From positions 273,268 to 337,267 of the forward strand of contig DFEY01000003.1 of the NCBI GenBank assembly GCA_002369135.1: a DNA stretch of 64,000 nucleotides, given 5' to 3'. Origin of the DNA: Lachnospira sp. UBA3790. Its GTDB lineage: Bacteria; Bacillota; Clostridia; Lachnospirales; Lachnospiraceae. A program made the translations under genes and the position numbers. The notes beneath the pieces are model-generated. The model was not told where the DNA came from and searched no databases. It saw nothing but the letters and a program-made list of their open reading frames with translations. Shown here piece by piece: positions 1-8,490 of this stretch (within the stretch, counting starts at the first letter, position 1; every line of letters begins with the position of its first letter).

Positions 1-981
1 AAAGTTTCTGATCTAGATGTTAAAGTAGTTTCAGGAATGGAAGGCTTGATAGAAGCAGCCACTGTAGATGAAGCCGAAATAGTAGTGACAGCGTTTGTTG
101 GAATGATTGGTATTAAACCAACACTTGAAGCTATAAAGGCTAAAAAAGATATTGCTCTAGCAAACAAAGAAACTTTGGTTACTGCTGGGCATTTGGTGAT
201 GCCTTTGGCGAAGGAGAATAATGTGAAGATTCTTCCTGTGGATTCTGAGCACAGTGCGATATTCCAGAGTCTGCAAGGAAATGAAATGAATAAAATTGAT
301 AAGATTCTTTTAACTGCATCAGGCGGACCATTTAGAGGGTGGACTGTGGACAGAATGAAAGATATCAAGGTGGAAGATGCGCTCAAACACCCAAATTGGG
401 CAATGGGTCAAAAAATAACCATTGACTCTAGTACAATGGTTAACAAAGGATTAGAAGTGATAGAAGCTAAATGGCTATTTAATGTTGGACTTGATGACAT
501 TCAGGTTGTTGTTCAGCCACAGAGTCTTATTCATTCGATGGTTCAGTACGAAGACGGCGGCATTATTGCACAACTCGGTACTCCAGATATGAAACTTCCA
601 ATCCAGTACGCTCTATATTACCCAGAGAGAAAATATTTAGCTGGCGATAGAGTGGACTTCGAACAAATCAGTGAGATTTCGTTCGAGAAACCGGACCTTG
701 ATAATTTCAAAGGATTAAGATTGGCATATCAGGCAGCTAAGAGAAGTGATGAGAAAGCAAAAGAAGATCATTTCTTTGGCGATTCCATGCCTACTGTCTT
801 TAACGCGGCAAATGAAAAGGCAGTTGCTATGTTTTTGAATCGCGAGATTGGATATTTAGATATAGCAGATACTATCGAGTACTGCATGGACAGACACGAA
901 GTGATAGACAACCCAACTTTTGAACAAATACTAGAAGTTGAAAAGTGGGTTTACGAGATGATAGAGGAGAAGTATAAGTAA
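1..981 (+). CDS. dxr: 1-deoxy-D-xylulose 5-phosphate reductoisomerase (5' truncated)
   Basis: The reading frame is open from base 1, so the N-terminal NADPH-binding part lies outside the window; about 326 codons remain of a family usually 380-400 residues long. Dxr makes 2-C-methyl-D-erythritol 4-phosphate, the committed step of the MEP isoprenoid pathway in the cytosol. Visible family signatures are the substrate and metal region around NKETLV and the DSEHSAIFQ segment, the flexible-loop region TASGGPFRG, HPNWAMGQKITIDSSTMVNKG, and a C-terminal helical domain with NAANEKAV. Its stop overlaps the rseP start by one base (TAATG), and ispG of the same pathway lies one gene downstream, a usual Clostridial order. 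Identification is firm; only the 5' end is missing. Confidence 0.96.
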   Translation, partial: KVSDLDVKVVSGMEGLIEAATVDEAEIVVTAFVGMIGIKPTLEAIKAKKDIALANKETLVTAGHLVMPLAKENNVKILPVDSEHSAIFQSLQGNEMNKIDKILLTASGGPFRGWTVDRMKDIKVEDALKHPNWAMGQKITIDSSTMVNKGLEVIEAKWLFNVGLDDIQVVVQPQSLIHSMVQYEDGGIIAQLGTPDMKLPIQYALYYPERKYLAGDRVDFEQISEISFEKPDLDNFKGLRLAYQAAKRSDEKAKEDHFFGDSMPTVFNAANEKAVAMFLNREIGYLDIADTIEYCMDRHEVIDNPTFEQILEVEKWVYEMIEEKYK

Positions 982-2381
982 TGCAGACATTTATTGGCAT
1001 AATTATTGCAATTTTAATATTCGGTTTGCTCGTTTTGATTCACGAGTTCGGACACTTTATTTTTGCGAAAAAATTTGGTGTTACAGTGAACGAGTTTTCA
1101 ATCGGAATGGGCCCAAGAATCTTTAGCCGTGTGGCAAAGAGTGGAACTAGATATTCTATTAAGGCACTACCTATCGGTGGTTCATGTGCAATGCTAGGAG
1201 AAGATGAAGACAACGACGAAGAAGGTTCTTTCAACTCTAAACCTAGATGGCAAAGATTTTTAATTGTATTTGCAGGACCGCTATTTAACTTTTTGCTAGC
1301 GTTTGTTTTATCTTTGATTGTGATTGGATTTGCTGGAACAGACCCATCCACAGTTACATACGTGGAAGGTGAAAAACCAAACGTAATCACACAGTCAAAG
1401 GGCAAAGAAAAATCAGTTGAAGAAAAGATGAAACAGCAGGCTGTTAAAAATGCTGTTTTACAAATACAGTCGAACGCATATAAGGCAGGCTTAAGAAGTG
1501 GTGATAAAATCACTAAGTTTAACGGTGCTTGGATTTCTATTGGTAGAGAGTTGTATGTGGAAGAATATACTGACCCAATAGACAAAGAACCAATTACTTT
1601 GACGTATGAGCGTGATGGAAAGAAAAAAACTATAACATACAAGCCAGACAAAGAAAATAAATATTTGTTAGGAATCAGTTATAGTTCAGGTGCTAGTGCG
1701 CCAGTTATTTCGCAAGTGACCAAAGATTCGGCCATGGCTAAGGCAGGCGTTTTGGCGAAGGACGAAGTTGAAAAGATAAACGGAACACCTATTTCTTCGG
1801 GAGAAGAGATAAATAAATATCTAGAGGAACATCCGCTTGATGGAAGTGAAGTAACTTTCGTATTGAAGCGTGGTAGCAAAACATTTACAGCGAAAGTTAA
1901 ACCAGTAAAGACAAATGTTTACTCTACAGGCTTTACATATAACTTGCAAAGAGAGCGTCAGGGATTCTTCGGAACAATCAAATACAGTTTGGTTGAGATG
2001 AGATACGAAGTGTTTACTGTTCTTAAGAGTTTGAAGATGTTAGTTACTGGCGGGGTTTCTGCTAATGAAGTTTCAGGACCAGTAGGAATCGTAAGCGTGA
2101 TTGGTGACACTTATAAAGAAAACAGTCAGCACGGTTTTGGAATTACTTTACTTGCACTTCTAAATCTAGCAATAATGCTTAGTGCAAACCTTGGTGTAAT
2201 GAATTTACTTCCAATACCAGCATTAGATGGCGGAAGATTATTAATCTACATTATTGAGGCAATCACTAGAAAACAAATTCCGAAAGACAAAGAGGGAATG
2301 ATACACTTTATCGGATTTATAATACTTATGGCACTGATGGTATTCCTGGTATTTAACGATGTTAGAAAACTCATAATGTAA
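981..2381 (+). CDS. rseP: RIP metalloprotease RseP (site-2 protease)
   Basis: This is an intramembrane zinc protease that cleaves membrane-anchored anti-sigma factors and leftover signal peptides. The first membrane segment carries the HEFGH zinc motif (His21, Glu22, His25), and the third zinc ligand sits in the NLLPIPALDGG motif near residue 415. One clear PDZ-like region lies around residues 235-310, with a more diverged one before it, and there are about four membrane segments. At 466 residues it is slightly long for the family because of a charged insertion near residues 130-160. The ATG at 981 is fused to the dxr stop as TAATG, so translation is probably coupled. dxr-rseP-ispG is a widely conserved order. 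Confidence 0.95.
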   Translation: MQTFIGIIIAILIFGLLVLIHEFGHFIFAKKFGVTVNEFSIGMGPRIFSRVAKSGTRYSIKALPIGGSCAMLGEDEDNDEEGSFNSKPRWQRFLIVFAGPLFNFLLAFVLSLIVIGFAGTDPSTVTYVEGEKPNVITQSKGKEKSVEEKMKQQAVKNAVLQIQSNAYKAGLRSGDKITKFNGAWISIGRELYVEEYTDPIDKEPITLTYERDGKKKTITYKPDKENKYLLGISYSSGASAPVISQVTKDSAMAKAGVLAKDEVEKINGTPISSGEEINKYLEEHPLDGSEVTFVLKRGSKTFTAKVKPVKTNVYSTGFTYNLQRERQGFFGTIKYSLVEMRYEVFTVLKSLKMLVTGGVSANEVSGPVGIVSVIGDTYKENSQHGFGITLLALLNLAIMLSANLGVMNLLPIPALDGGRLLIYIIEAITRKQIPKDKEGMIHFIGFIILMALMVFLVFNDVRKLIM

Positions 2382-2402
2382 CATAGTGAAAGCGAGTTGG
2401 AT

Positions 2403-3461
2403 ATGTTTAGAGATAATACAAAAGAAGTTAAGATTGGAAACAAAGTAATAGGTGCAGGAAACCCTATTATGATTCAGTCTATGACAAACACAAAGACTGA
2501 GGATGTGGAAGCTACTGTAGCTCAGATTAAAGAGTTAGAGGCTGCTGGCTGCGACATTATTCGCTGCGCTATACCAACCATAGAAGCTGCAGAAGCTCTT
2601 AGCAAAATAAAGGAGCAGATAAACATTCCGCTAGTTGCTGATATTCACTTTGACTATAAGTTGGCAATTGCTGCTATGGAAAACGGCGTCGACAAAATCC
2701 GTATAAACCCTGGAAACATTGGTTCTATCGAAAATGTAAAAGCAGTGGTAGATGTGGCAAAGGAAAGAAACATCCCAATTCGTGTTGGTGTAAACTCAGG
2801 TTCACTAGAAAAGCCTATCCTAGAAAAGTATGGCAAAGTAACTGCTGAGGGTATAGTTGAAAGCGCATTGGATAAAGTAAAGATAATTGAGGACTTAGGA
2901 TATGATAACCTAGTCATTAGTATAAAATCTTCAGATGTAATGATGTGCGTGAAAGCCCACGAGCTTATCGCTGAAAAGACTAATCATCCACTTCATGTTG
3001 GAATTACAGAGTCTGGTACTATAACATCTGGAAATATCAAATCATCTATCGGCCTTGGACTTATTCTAAACCAAGGGATTGGAGACACTATCCGCGTGTC
3101 TTTGACGGGCGAACCTTTAGAGGAGATTAAGAGTGCGAAACTTATTTTAAAGACCCTAGGTCTTCGTAGCGGAGGCATAAGTGTGGTATCTTGCCCAACT
3201 TGTGGAAGAACGCAGATTGATTTGATTGGCCTAGCAAACAAAGTGGAAAATATGGTCACAAAATATGACGATCTTAATATAAAAGTGGCAGTGATGGGTT
3301 GCGTTGTTAACGGCCCTGGAGAAGCCAGAGAAGCCGACATAGGAATAGCCGGCGGCAAAGGAGAAGGCCTACTTATAAAGAAAGGCGAAATTATCAAAAA
3401 GGTTCCGGAGGAGGAACTTGTAAACGTATTAGAGAAAGAATTGAAAACTTGGGGAAAGTAA
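2403..3461 (+). CDS. ispG: 4-hydroxy-3-methylbut-2-en-1-yl diphosphate synthase (IspG/GcpE)
   Basis: IspG is a [4Fe-4S] enzyme that reductively opens methylerythritol cyclodiphosphate to HMBPP, the penultimate MEP step. The TIM-barrel part shows PIMIQSMTNTKTEDV and DIHFDYKLAI; the C-terminal cluster-binding part shows SCPTCGRTQ and MGCVVNGPGEA, which supply three cysteines and the Glu ligand. I use ATG 2403 (N-terminus MFRDNTKEVKIG, matching family members). An in-frame TTG at 2397 would add two residues and cannot be excluded, because the Shine-Dalgarno is weak (GCGAG near 2392-2396). It lies 21 bp after rseP and directly before polC. Confidence 0.95.
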   Translation: MFRDNTKEVKIGNKVIGAGNPIMIQSMTNTKTEDVEATVAQIKELEAAGCDIIRCAIPTIEAAEALSKIKEQINIPLVADIHFDYKLAIAAMENGVDKIRINPGNIGSIENVKAVVDVAKERNIPIRVGVNSGSLEKPILEKYGKVTAEGIVESALDKVKIIEDLGYDNLVISIKSSDVMMCVKAHELIAEKTNHPLHVGITESGTITSGNIKSSIGLGLILNQGIGDTIRVSLTGEPLEEIKSAKLILKTLGLRSGGISVVSCPTCGRTQIDLIGLANKVENMVTKYDDLNIKVAVMGCVVNGPGEAREADIGIAGGKGEGLLIKKGEIIKKVPEEELVNVLEKELKTWGK

Positions 3462-3462
3462 A

Positions 3463-6400
3463 TTGAAAAAGTTTTTTGATGTATTTCAAAATTTAAAATT
3501 AAAAGATGATATAAAAGCTCTCTTCGAAGATGTGACTGTAATCAAGATTACAACAAACAGAGATCACACAAAGATGAGAGTATATATCGAAAGTAGCAGA
3601 CTTATTGAAAAGTCTGCTATTTATGATGTGAAAAAAGCAATCGAGCAAAGTCTTATGACTGGCAAGCATATGGAAGTACAAATCATAGAAAAGTACAACC
3701 TATCAAGCCAGTACACAAGAGAATATTTGCTAGAAGAGTACAAAGAAAGTTTGTCGTTAGAGTTTAACGAAATCAGTCATTCATTTGGCGTAACATTTAA
3801 GAAAGCTCCAATGCATTTTAATGGAGATGTGTTAGAGATTAGCTTTATTAAAAATATTGTGTCTGAGTCTCAAGTGAGCGAGATGAAGGAAAGACTAATG
3901 TCTATCTTTGCCGAGCGCTTCGGAATGCCTATAGAGGTGGAAGTGTTCTTGAAAGAATCTGAAGGAAAGCGATTTGAAGAGCACAACAAAAAGAAGATTG
4001 AAAACGAAGTTCAGGCCATTATGAAGAAGAGTCAGAAGGAGACTGAAAAGAAAGAGACTGAGACTGACGAAGATGGAAATGAAATTGTTGTAAAGAAAGT
4101 TACTAAAGCTTCAGCCGAAGACAAAGATGGAGTAGTCTACGGCAAAGACTTTGACGTGGATGATGAAAACAACAAGAGAATTATTAGCGACCTTAAGGAT
4201 GTGTACGAAGGCACAGGTCGTGTTATTTGTAAAGGACAAATCTTTGGCATAGATTCAAATGAAACTAGAACAGGTAAGTTTATCGTGAAGATGGACATTA
4301 CAGATTTTACTGACAGTATCACTGTTAAAATATTCCTACCTAACGAGGCCGTGAAGGATGACTTCCTATCTATTGTTAAGAAGGGAACTTTCATTCAGGT
4401 TTTAGGTAGTGCTTTGTACGATGACTTTGACGGGGAAGTTGAGATTACTCGCGTGGGTGGAATCAAAGTGATTCCAGGCTTTGCGAAATCTGTGCGTGAA
4501 GATAACGCAGTTGAAAAGAGAGTAGAACTTCACTGCCATACAAAAATGAGTGATATGGATGCGGTTACAGATCCTGGAGATTTGGTTCAGCGTGCATACG
4601 ACTGGGGACATAAGGCTATAGCTATTACAGATCACGGCGTGGTTCTAGGTTTCCCAGATGCACATCATCAGTTTGAGAGTATTAAAGCAAAATGTAAGAA
4701 GAATAATGAAGAGTGTGACTTTAAAGTGATTTACGGTGTTGAGGCTTATTTGGTTGATGACATCAAGGGTATGATTGTAAATTCTAAAGGTCAGACATTT
4801 GATTCGGAATTTGTGGTCTTTGACTTGGAGACTACTGGTTTTAGTGCAGCACAGGATAAGATTATCGAGATTGGCGCTGTAAAGATTAAGGATGGAGAAA
4901 TAGTTGATAGATTTTCTACTTTTGTAAATCCAGAAAGACCAATTCCATTTAGAATAGAGGACTTGACTGGCATTAACGATGTGATGGTTAAGGACTCGCC
5001 AAAGATAGAAGAAGTATTGCCAAAGTTTATGGAGTTCTGCAAAGACTCAATTATGGTTGCGCACAATGCTGACTTTGACATGAGTTTTATTGAGGCAAAC
5101 TGCAGATGTATGGACATTCCATGCGAGTTTACTGTGATAGATACAGTGGGACTTTCTAGATTCCTTGTGACTGGTCTTGCTAGGTATAAGCTTGATACTG
5201 TGGCAAAGGCTTTGGGTGTTCCGCTAGGAAATCACCATAGAGCAGTGGATGATGCAGAGTGTACTGCGCGCATCTTCCAAAAGTTAATTAGCAGGATGAA
5301 AGAGCAGGGCATTACTAATCTAGATGAGGCAAACGAAAAAGGTATAGAGTCAGATGAGTTTAAGAGTAAACTTCCATCTAACCACGCTATCATTTTGGTT
5401 AAGAATTTGGTTGGTTTGAAAAATCTCTATAAACTTATCTCTATTTCACATATCGAGACTTTCGCAAACAAACGTCCTCGAATTATGAAGAGTGACTATT
5501 TGAAATTAAAAGAAGGCTTGATTATTGGTAGTGCATGCGAGGCTGGTGAACTTTATCAGGCTATTCTTCACGACAAGCCAGCTCAAGAGATTGCTAGAAT
5601 AGCGGACTTTTACGACTACTTTGAAATTCAACCAATCGGAAACAATGAGTTTATGGTGAGAACTGGAAACTCAGAGATAGATGACAAGAAGAAATTCTTA
5701 GTTGATTCTAGAAAAGATCTAGAAGAGATAAATAAAAAGATTTACAAGCTTGGACAAAAAGTGGGCAAGATGACAGTGGCTACTTGTGATGTTCATTTTA
5801 TGGATCCAGAAGACGAACTATACAGAAGAATTATTCAGTATGGTAATGGATATTCAGATGCGGATGATCAGCCACCAATTTATCTTAGAACTACTGAGGA
5901 AATGCTTGATGAATTTGAGTATTTAGGTTCAGAAGTGGCAGAGGAAGTAGTAATCACAAACACAAACAAGATTGCGGATATGATTGAAACTATTTCACCT
6001 ATCCACCCAGACAAATGTCCACCTGTACTTGAGAATTCAGAAGAGAACTTGCGTAACATGTGCTACGAGAAAGCGCATGAAATGTATGGCGATAAACTTC
6101 CAAAGATAGTAGAGGAAAGACTAGAAACTGAGCTTAACTCTATTATCGGTAATGGTTATGCCGTAATGTATATAATGGCGCAGAAACTGGTTACAAAGTC
6201 AAATGAGGATGGCTATCTAGTAGGATCTAGAGGTTCTGTAGGTTCATCCTTTGCAGCTACTATGTCTAGCATCACAGAGTGTAACCCTTTGGCTCCTCAT
6301 TATTACTGTGAGCATTGTCGCACATCAGTATTTGAAAATGAATACTCAGCTTCAGGCGATGTGGACGAAGAAAAGATAGAAGAACTACAAGGTCATATTG

Positions 6401-8007
6401 TTGAAATCCGCCGCAATGGTGGTGTGGGATTTGACTTGCCGGACGGCATTTGCCCACACTGTGGCGAGAAGATGAAGAAGGACGGCCTAGAGATTCCGTT
6501 TGAGACATTCCTTGGCTTTGGTGGAAACAAAGAGCCAGATATCGACCTTAACTTCTCTGGTGATTACCAGGCCAGAGCTCACGCATACACTGAAGAGATG
6601 TTTGGCAAAGGAAATACATTCAGAGCAGGAACTATTTCTGGTGTAGCTGAAAAGACTGCTTTTGGTTATGTTAAACATTACTATGAAGAACACAACGAGC
6701 AGAAGAGAAAGGCAGAGATTGAGCGAATCAAAAATAGAATAACAGGTGTACGTAAAACTACTGGACAGCATCCAGGCGGTATCGTTATTGTTCCTCGCGA
6801 CAAAGAGATTTACGATTTCACACCTATCCAGAAACCTGCTAACGATATGAACACAGATACTATCACAACACACTTCGAATACCATGCTATCGATAGTAAC
6901 TTACTAAAACTTGATGAGCTAGGACACGACGATCCAACTATGATTCGTCGTTTGGAAAAATACACTGATACAGACGTACGTAAAGACGTACCTTTTGACG
7001 ATCCAAAGGTTATGTCACTATTTGAGAGTCCAAAGGTGCTTGGCATCACATCAAATGATATTGATGGATGTCCGACAGGTAGTTTAGGACTTCCGGAGTT
7101 AGGTACAGATTTTGTTATCCAGATGATTGTTGATACAAAGCCTACTAAGTTTGCCGATTTGGTACGTTTGGCAGGATTGTCTCATGGTACAAATGTGTGG
7201 CTTGGAAACGCGCAGCTTCTAATTAAAGACGGAAGATGTACCATTTCATCAGCCATCTGTACGCGTGATGATATTATGGTTTATTTGATGGACAAGGGTA
7301 TTGATCCGCTCCTAAGTTTTGAAATAATGGAGCATGTCCGTAAAGGAAAAGGCCTACTAAACTACTACGACAAAGAAGGAAACGAGATAGATGAAGAACA
7401 AATAATGCGAGACAACAATGTTCCCGATTGGTACATTTGGTCATGTAAGAAGATTTCGTATATGTTCCCTAAGGCGCATGCTGCCGCATACATTATGATG
7501 GCGCTTCGTGTGGCTTGGTACAAAGTTTACCATCCGCTTGCATACTATGCAGCATTCTTTGGCATCCGTGCAAAACAGTTCAACTATGAAACAATGTGTA
7601 TGGGTCCGCAGAAGTTAGAGATGGAATACAACGAAGTTAAAAACAGAATTAACAACCACATATCTCTTCCAAAGGACGATGCTACATACTCAGATATGAG
7701 AGTAGTACAAGAGATGTATGCTAGAGGATTTGAGTTTATGCCATTAGATATCTATAAGGCAAAAGCTCACGACTTCCAGATCTTTGACGGAAAGATAATG
7801 CCATCGCTTGATAGTATCGAGGGTATGGGAGATAAAGCCGCCGAACAGTTAGAGGAAGTAATCTCACAGATGGATGGACCATTCGAATCCAAGAAAGAGA
7901 TGATTGAAAAGTGCGGCATAAACAAAACCGTAATGGAAACTATGACTAAACTAGGCTTACTTGATGGTATGAAAGAAGATAGTCAATTATCGATTTTTGA
8001 TTTATAA
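3463..8007 (+). CDS. polC: DNA polymerase III subunit alpha, Gram-positive PolC type
   Basis: PolC is the replicative leading-strand polymerase with built-in proofreading. Domain order: N-terminal region; a charged Lys/Glu linker (about 175-215); an OB fold (about 245-345); the PHP domain, beginning at RVELHCHTKMSD (about 350) and split by a DEDD 3'-5' exonuclease (VVFDLETTG near 449, HHRAVDDAECTA near 590); then the polymerase core with VGSRGSVGSSFAAT (about 920), a Cys4 zinc element CEHC...CPHCGEK (about 949-1005), and the catalytic Asp motif EPDIDLNFSG near 1025. At 1514 residues it is somewhat longer than B. subtilis PolC (1437), mostly from the linker. The start is TTG at 3463, preceded by GGGGAAAG; the gene starts 2 bp after ispG. 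No motif is missing. Confidence 0.97.
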   Translation: MKKFFDVFQNLKLKDDIKALFEDVTVIKITTNRDHTKMRVYIESSRLIEKSAIYDVKKAIEQSLMTGKHMEVQIIEKYNLSSQYTREYLLEEYKESLSLEFNEISHSFGVTFKKAPMHFNGDVLEISFIKNIVSESQVSEMKERLMSIFAERFGMPIEVEVFLKESEGKRFEEHNKKKIENEVQAIMKKSQKETEKKETETDEDGNEIVVKKVTKASAEDKDGVVYGKDFDVDDENNKRIISDLKDVYEGTGRVICKGQIFGIDSNETRTGKFIVKMDITDFTDSITVKIFLPNEAVKDDFLSIVKKGTFIQVLGSALYDDFDGEVEITRVGGIKVIPGFAKSVREDNAVEKRVELHCHTKMSDMDAVTDPGDLVQRAYDWGHKAIAITDHGVVLGFPDAHHQFESIKAKCKKNNEECDFKVIYGVEAYLVDDIKGMIVNSKGQTFDSEFVVFDLETTGFSAAQDKIIEIGAVKIKDGEIVDRFSTFVNPERPIPFRIEDLTGINDVMVKDSPKIEEVLPKFMEFCKDSIMVAHNADFDMSFIEANCRCMDIPCEFTVIDTVGLSRFLVTGLARYKLDTVAKALGVPLGNHHRAVDDAECTARIFQKLISRMKEQGITNLDEANEKGIESDEFKSKLPSNHAIILVKNLVGLKNLYKLISISHIETFANKRPRIMKSDYLKLKEGLIIGSACEAGELYQAILHDKPAQEIARIADFYDYFEIQPIGNNEFMVRTGNSEIDDKKKFLVDSRKDLEEINKKIYKLGQKVGKMTVATCDVHFMDPEDELYRRIIQYGNGYSDADDQPPIYLRTTEEMLDEFEYLGSEVAEEVVITNTNKIADMIETISPIHPDKCPPVLENSEENLRNMCYEKAHEMYGDKLPKIVEERLETELNSIIGNGYAVMYIMAQKLVTKSNEDGYLVGSRGSVGSSFAATMSSITECNPLAPHYYCEHCRTSVFENEYSASGDVDEEKIEELQGHIVEIRRNGGVGFDLPDGICPHCGEKMKKDGLEIPFETFLGFGGNKEPDIDLNFSGDYQARAHAYTEEMFGKGNTFRAGTISGVAEKTAFGYVKHYYEEHNEQKRKAEIERIKNRITGVRKTTGQHPGGIVIVPRDKEIYDFTPIQKPANDMNTDTITTHFEYHAIDSNLLKLDELGHDDPTMIRRLEKYTDTDVRKDVPFDDPKVMSLFESPKVLGITSNDIDGCPTGSLGLPELGTDFVIQMIVDTKPTKFADLVRLAGLSHGTNVWLGNAQLLIKDGRCTISSAICTRDDIMVYLMDKGIDPLLSFEIMEHVRKGKGLLNYYDKEGNEIDEEQIMRDNNVPDWYIWSCKKISYMFPKAHAAAYIMMALRVAWYKVYHPLAYYAAFFGIRAKQFNYETMCMGPQKLEMEYNEVKNRINNHISLPKDDATYSDMRVVQEMYARGFEFMPLDIYKAKAHDFQIFDGKIMPSLDSIEGMGDKAAEQLEEVISQMDGPFESKKEMIEKCGINKTVMETMTKLGLLDGMKEDSQLSIFDL

Positions 8008-8022
8008 AAATGTGATAATCAC

Positions 8023-8050
8023 TTGAAAAAATCGTTATAACGTTTATAAT
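8023..8050 (+). promoter_or_regulatory. Promoter of the tandem-module RNA
   Basis: TTGAAA (8023-8028) and TATAAT (8045-8050) are separated by 16 bp, a strong sigma-A type promoter 16 bp past the polC stop. Predicted transcription start is about 8056-8058. There is no protein gene or usable ribosome binding site before the terminator at 8202-8245, so the promoter appears to serve a small RNA. Confidence 0.75.
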
Positions 8051-8084
8051 AAAAGTAGAGATACTAATCTCTATCATCACTTAA

Positions 8085-8185
8085 ATGAGAGGAGTGACGG
8101 TTCTGACTCCTCGGTAAACAAAAAGATAACCGGAGAGATGAGAGGAGTGACGGTTCTGACTCCTCGGTAAACAAAAAGTTAACCG
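8085..8185 (+). repeat. Two 48-bp direct repeats, 53-bp period
   Basis: Copies at 8085-8132 and 8138-8185 match at 47 of 48 positions; the one difference is A at 8126 versus T at 8179. The 5-bp spacer is GAGAG. Identity ends sharply at both edges, and each copy contains a whole hairpin (8089-8095/8106-8112 and 8142-8148/8159-8165). Each copy also spells a ten-codon ORF from ATG to TAA (MRGVTVLTPR), but neither has a well-placed ribosome binding site. Confidence 0.9.
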
Positions 8186-8201
8186 AGTGATGATAAAAAA
8201 G

Positions 8202-8245
8202 GGAGAGAAACAGAGGGTAAATACCCGGAGTTTTTCTCCTTTTTT
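8202..8245 (+). terminator. Intrinsic terminator of the tandem-module RNA
   Basis: GGAGAGAAA (8202-8210) pairs with TTTTTCTCC (8231-8239) over 9 bp with one G-U. An inner GGGT/ACCC mini-hairpin sits in the loop, and a run of T (8240-8245) follows. It would also stop any read-through from polC. Confidence 0.8.
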
Positions 8246-8273
8246 ATTGCACTAAAATCATATAAATAAAATG

Positions 8274-8302
8274 TTGCAAAAGAAAAACAAAAAGAGTATA
8301 AT
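8274..8302 (+). promoter_or_regulatory. Promoter of the small toxin-like gene
   Basis: TTGCAA (8274-8279) and TATAAT (8297-8302) are separated by 17 bp, close to consensus. The expected start is near 8309, giving an 80-nt structured leader before the ATG at 8390 that contains the left inverted-repeat arm. Confidence 0.8.
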
Positions 8303-8389
8303 GTGAATTCTAGAGCTACCTCTATACGGTATGCGGTTAGCCTGGACCTAGACAGTATAAATGCTGTTGATGGGAAAGGAGGTGATAAT

Positions 8390-8470
8390 ATGACTGTTTT
8401 TGAATGCTTGATGGTTTTTCTTAATCTACTGTCAATTGTCATCCTGGTTCTTTTGGACACAAAAAAATAA
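8390..8470 (+). CDS. Small hydrophobic peptide, putative type I toxin (holin-like toxin family resemblance)
   Basis: This is a 26-codon ORF (N-terminus MTVFECLMVFLN, C-terminus LLDTKK): one membrane-spanning hydrophobic stretch (about residues 6-22) between a short N-terminus and a charged DTKK tail. That is the form of the putative holin-like / TxpA-type peptide toxins of Firmicutes, which commonly start MTVYE or MTVFE. An exceptionally good ribosome binding site (AAAGGAGGTGAT, 8375-8386) precedes ATG 8390. It has a consensus promoter, a structured leader, and a terminator hairpin that begins at the stop codon. A convergent antisense promoter lies downstream. The toxin assignment rests on peptide shape and gene architecture, not on a search. 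Confidence 0.72.
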   Translation: MTVFECLMVFLNLLSIVILVLLDTKK

Positions 8471-8490
8471 CCGCGCCTAGCACGGTTATT
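8461..8490. terminator. Bidirectional terminator shared by toxin mRNA and antisense RNA
   Basis: AATAACCG (8466-8473) pairs perfectly with CGGTTATT (8483-8490) around a 9-nt loop. On the minus strand it is followed by seven T (complement of 8461-8467), a strong terminator. On the plus strand it is followed only by CTTTG, so plus-strand termination may be leaky and allow the mRNA to reach the right inverted-repeat arm. Confidence 0.75.

Larger units (their letters stand above)
8056..8245 (+). ncRNA. Stand-alone structured RNA with two tandem modules (family not recognised)
   Basis: A transcript of about 190 nt is bounded by its own promoter and an intrinsic terminator. Elements in order: a perfect 5' hairpin TAGAGAT/ATCTCTA (8056-8062 with 8067-8073, 4-nt loop); the 5' strand of a closing stem TATCATCACT (8072-8081); two copies of a 48-nt module (8085-8132 and 8138-8185); the 3' strand AGTGATGATA (8186-8195, perfect 10-bp complement of 8072-8081); then the terminator. 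Each module forms a 7-bp hairpin GAGGAGT/ACTCCTC with loop GACGGTTCTG, followed by an A-rich loop closed by GGT/ACC. I do not recognise it as 6S, SRP, tmRNA, RNase P or a riboswitch class I know. Promoter, closing stem and terminator are seen directly; that it is a functional RNA is inference. Confidence 0.65.

Noticed and set aside
1040..1651. Minus-strand open frame inside rseP, and many similar ones across the window
   Set aside because: They lie opposite well-supported genes, have no ribosome binding sites and encode low-complexity or Ser/Phe/Ile-rich translations expected from antisense of coding DNA.
8085..8185. Tandem hairpins as a mini-ykkC (guanidine-II) riboswitch, since the loops contain ACGG
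   Set aside because: Guanidine-II hairpins have a tight ACGR tetraloop and lie upstream of transporter genes. Here the loop is ten bases long, and the RNA ends in its own terminator with no downstream gene.
8085..8185. CRISPR array
   Set aside because: Only two copies, with a 5-bp spacer and no cas genes in the window.
8056..8245. 6S RNA (similar length and long closing stem)
   Set aside because: 6S has a single long rod with a central bubble; tandem near-identical modules do not fit.
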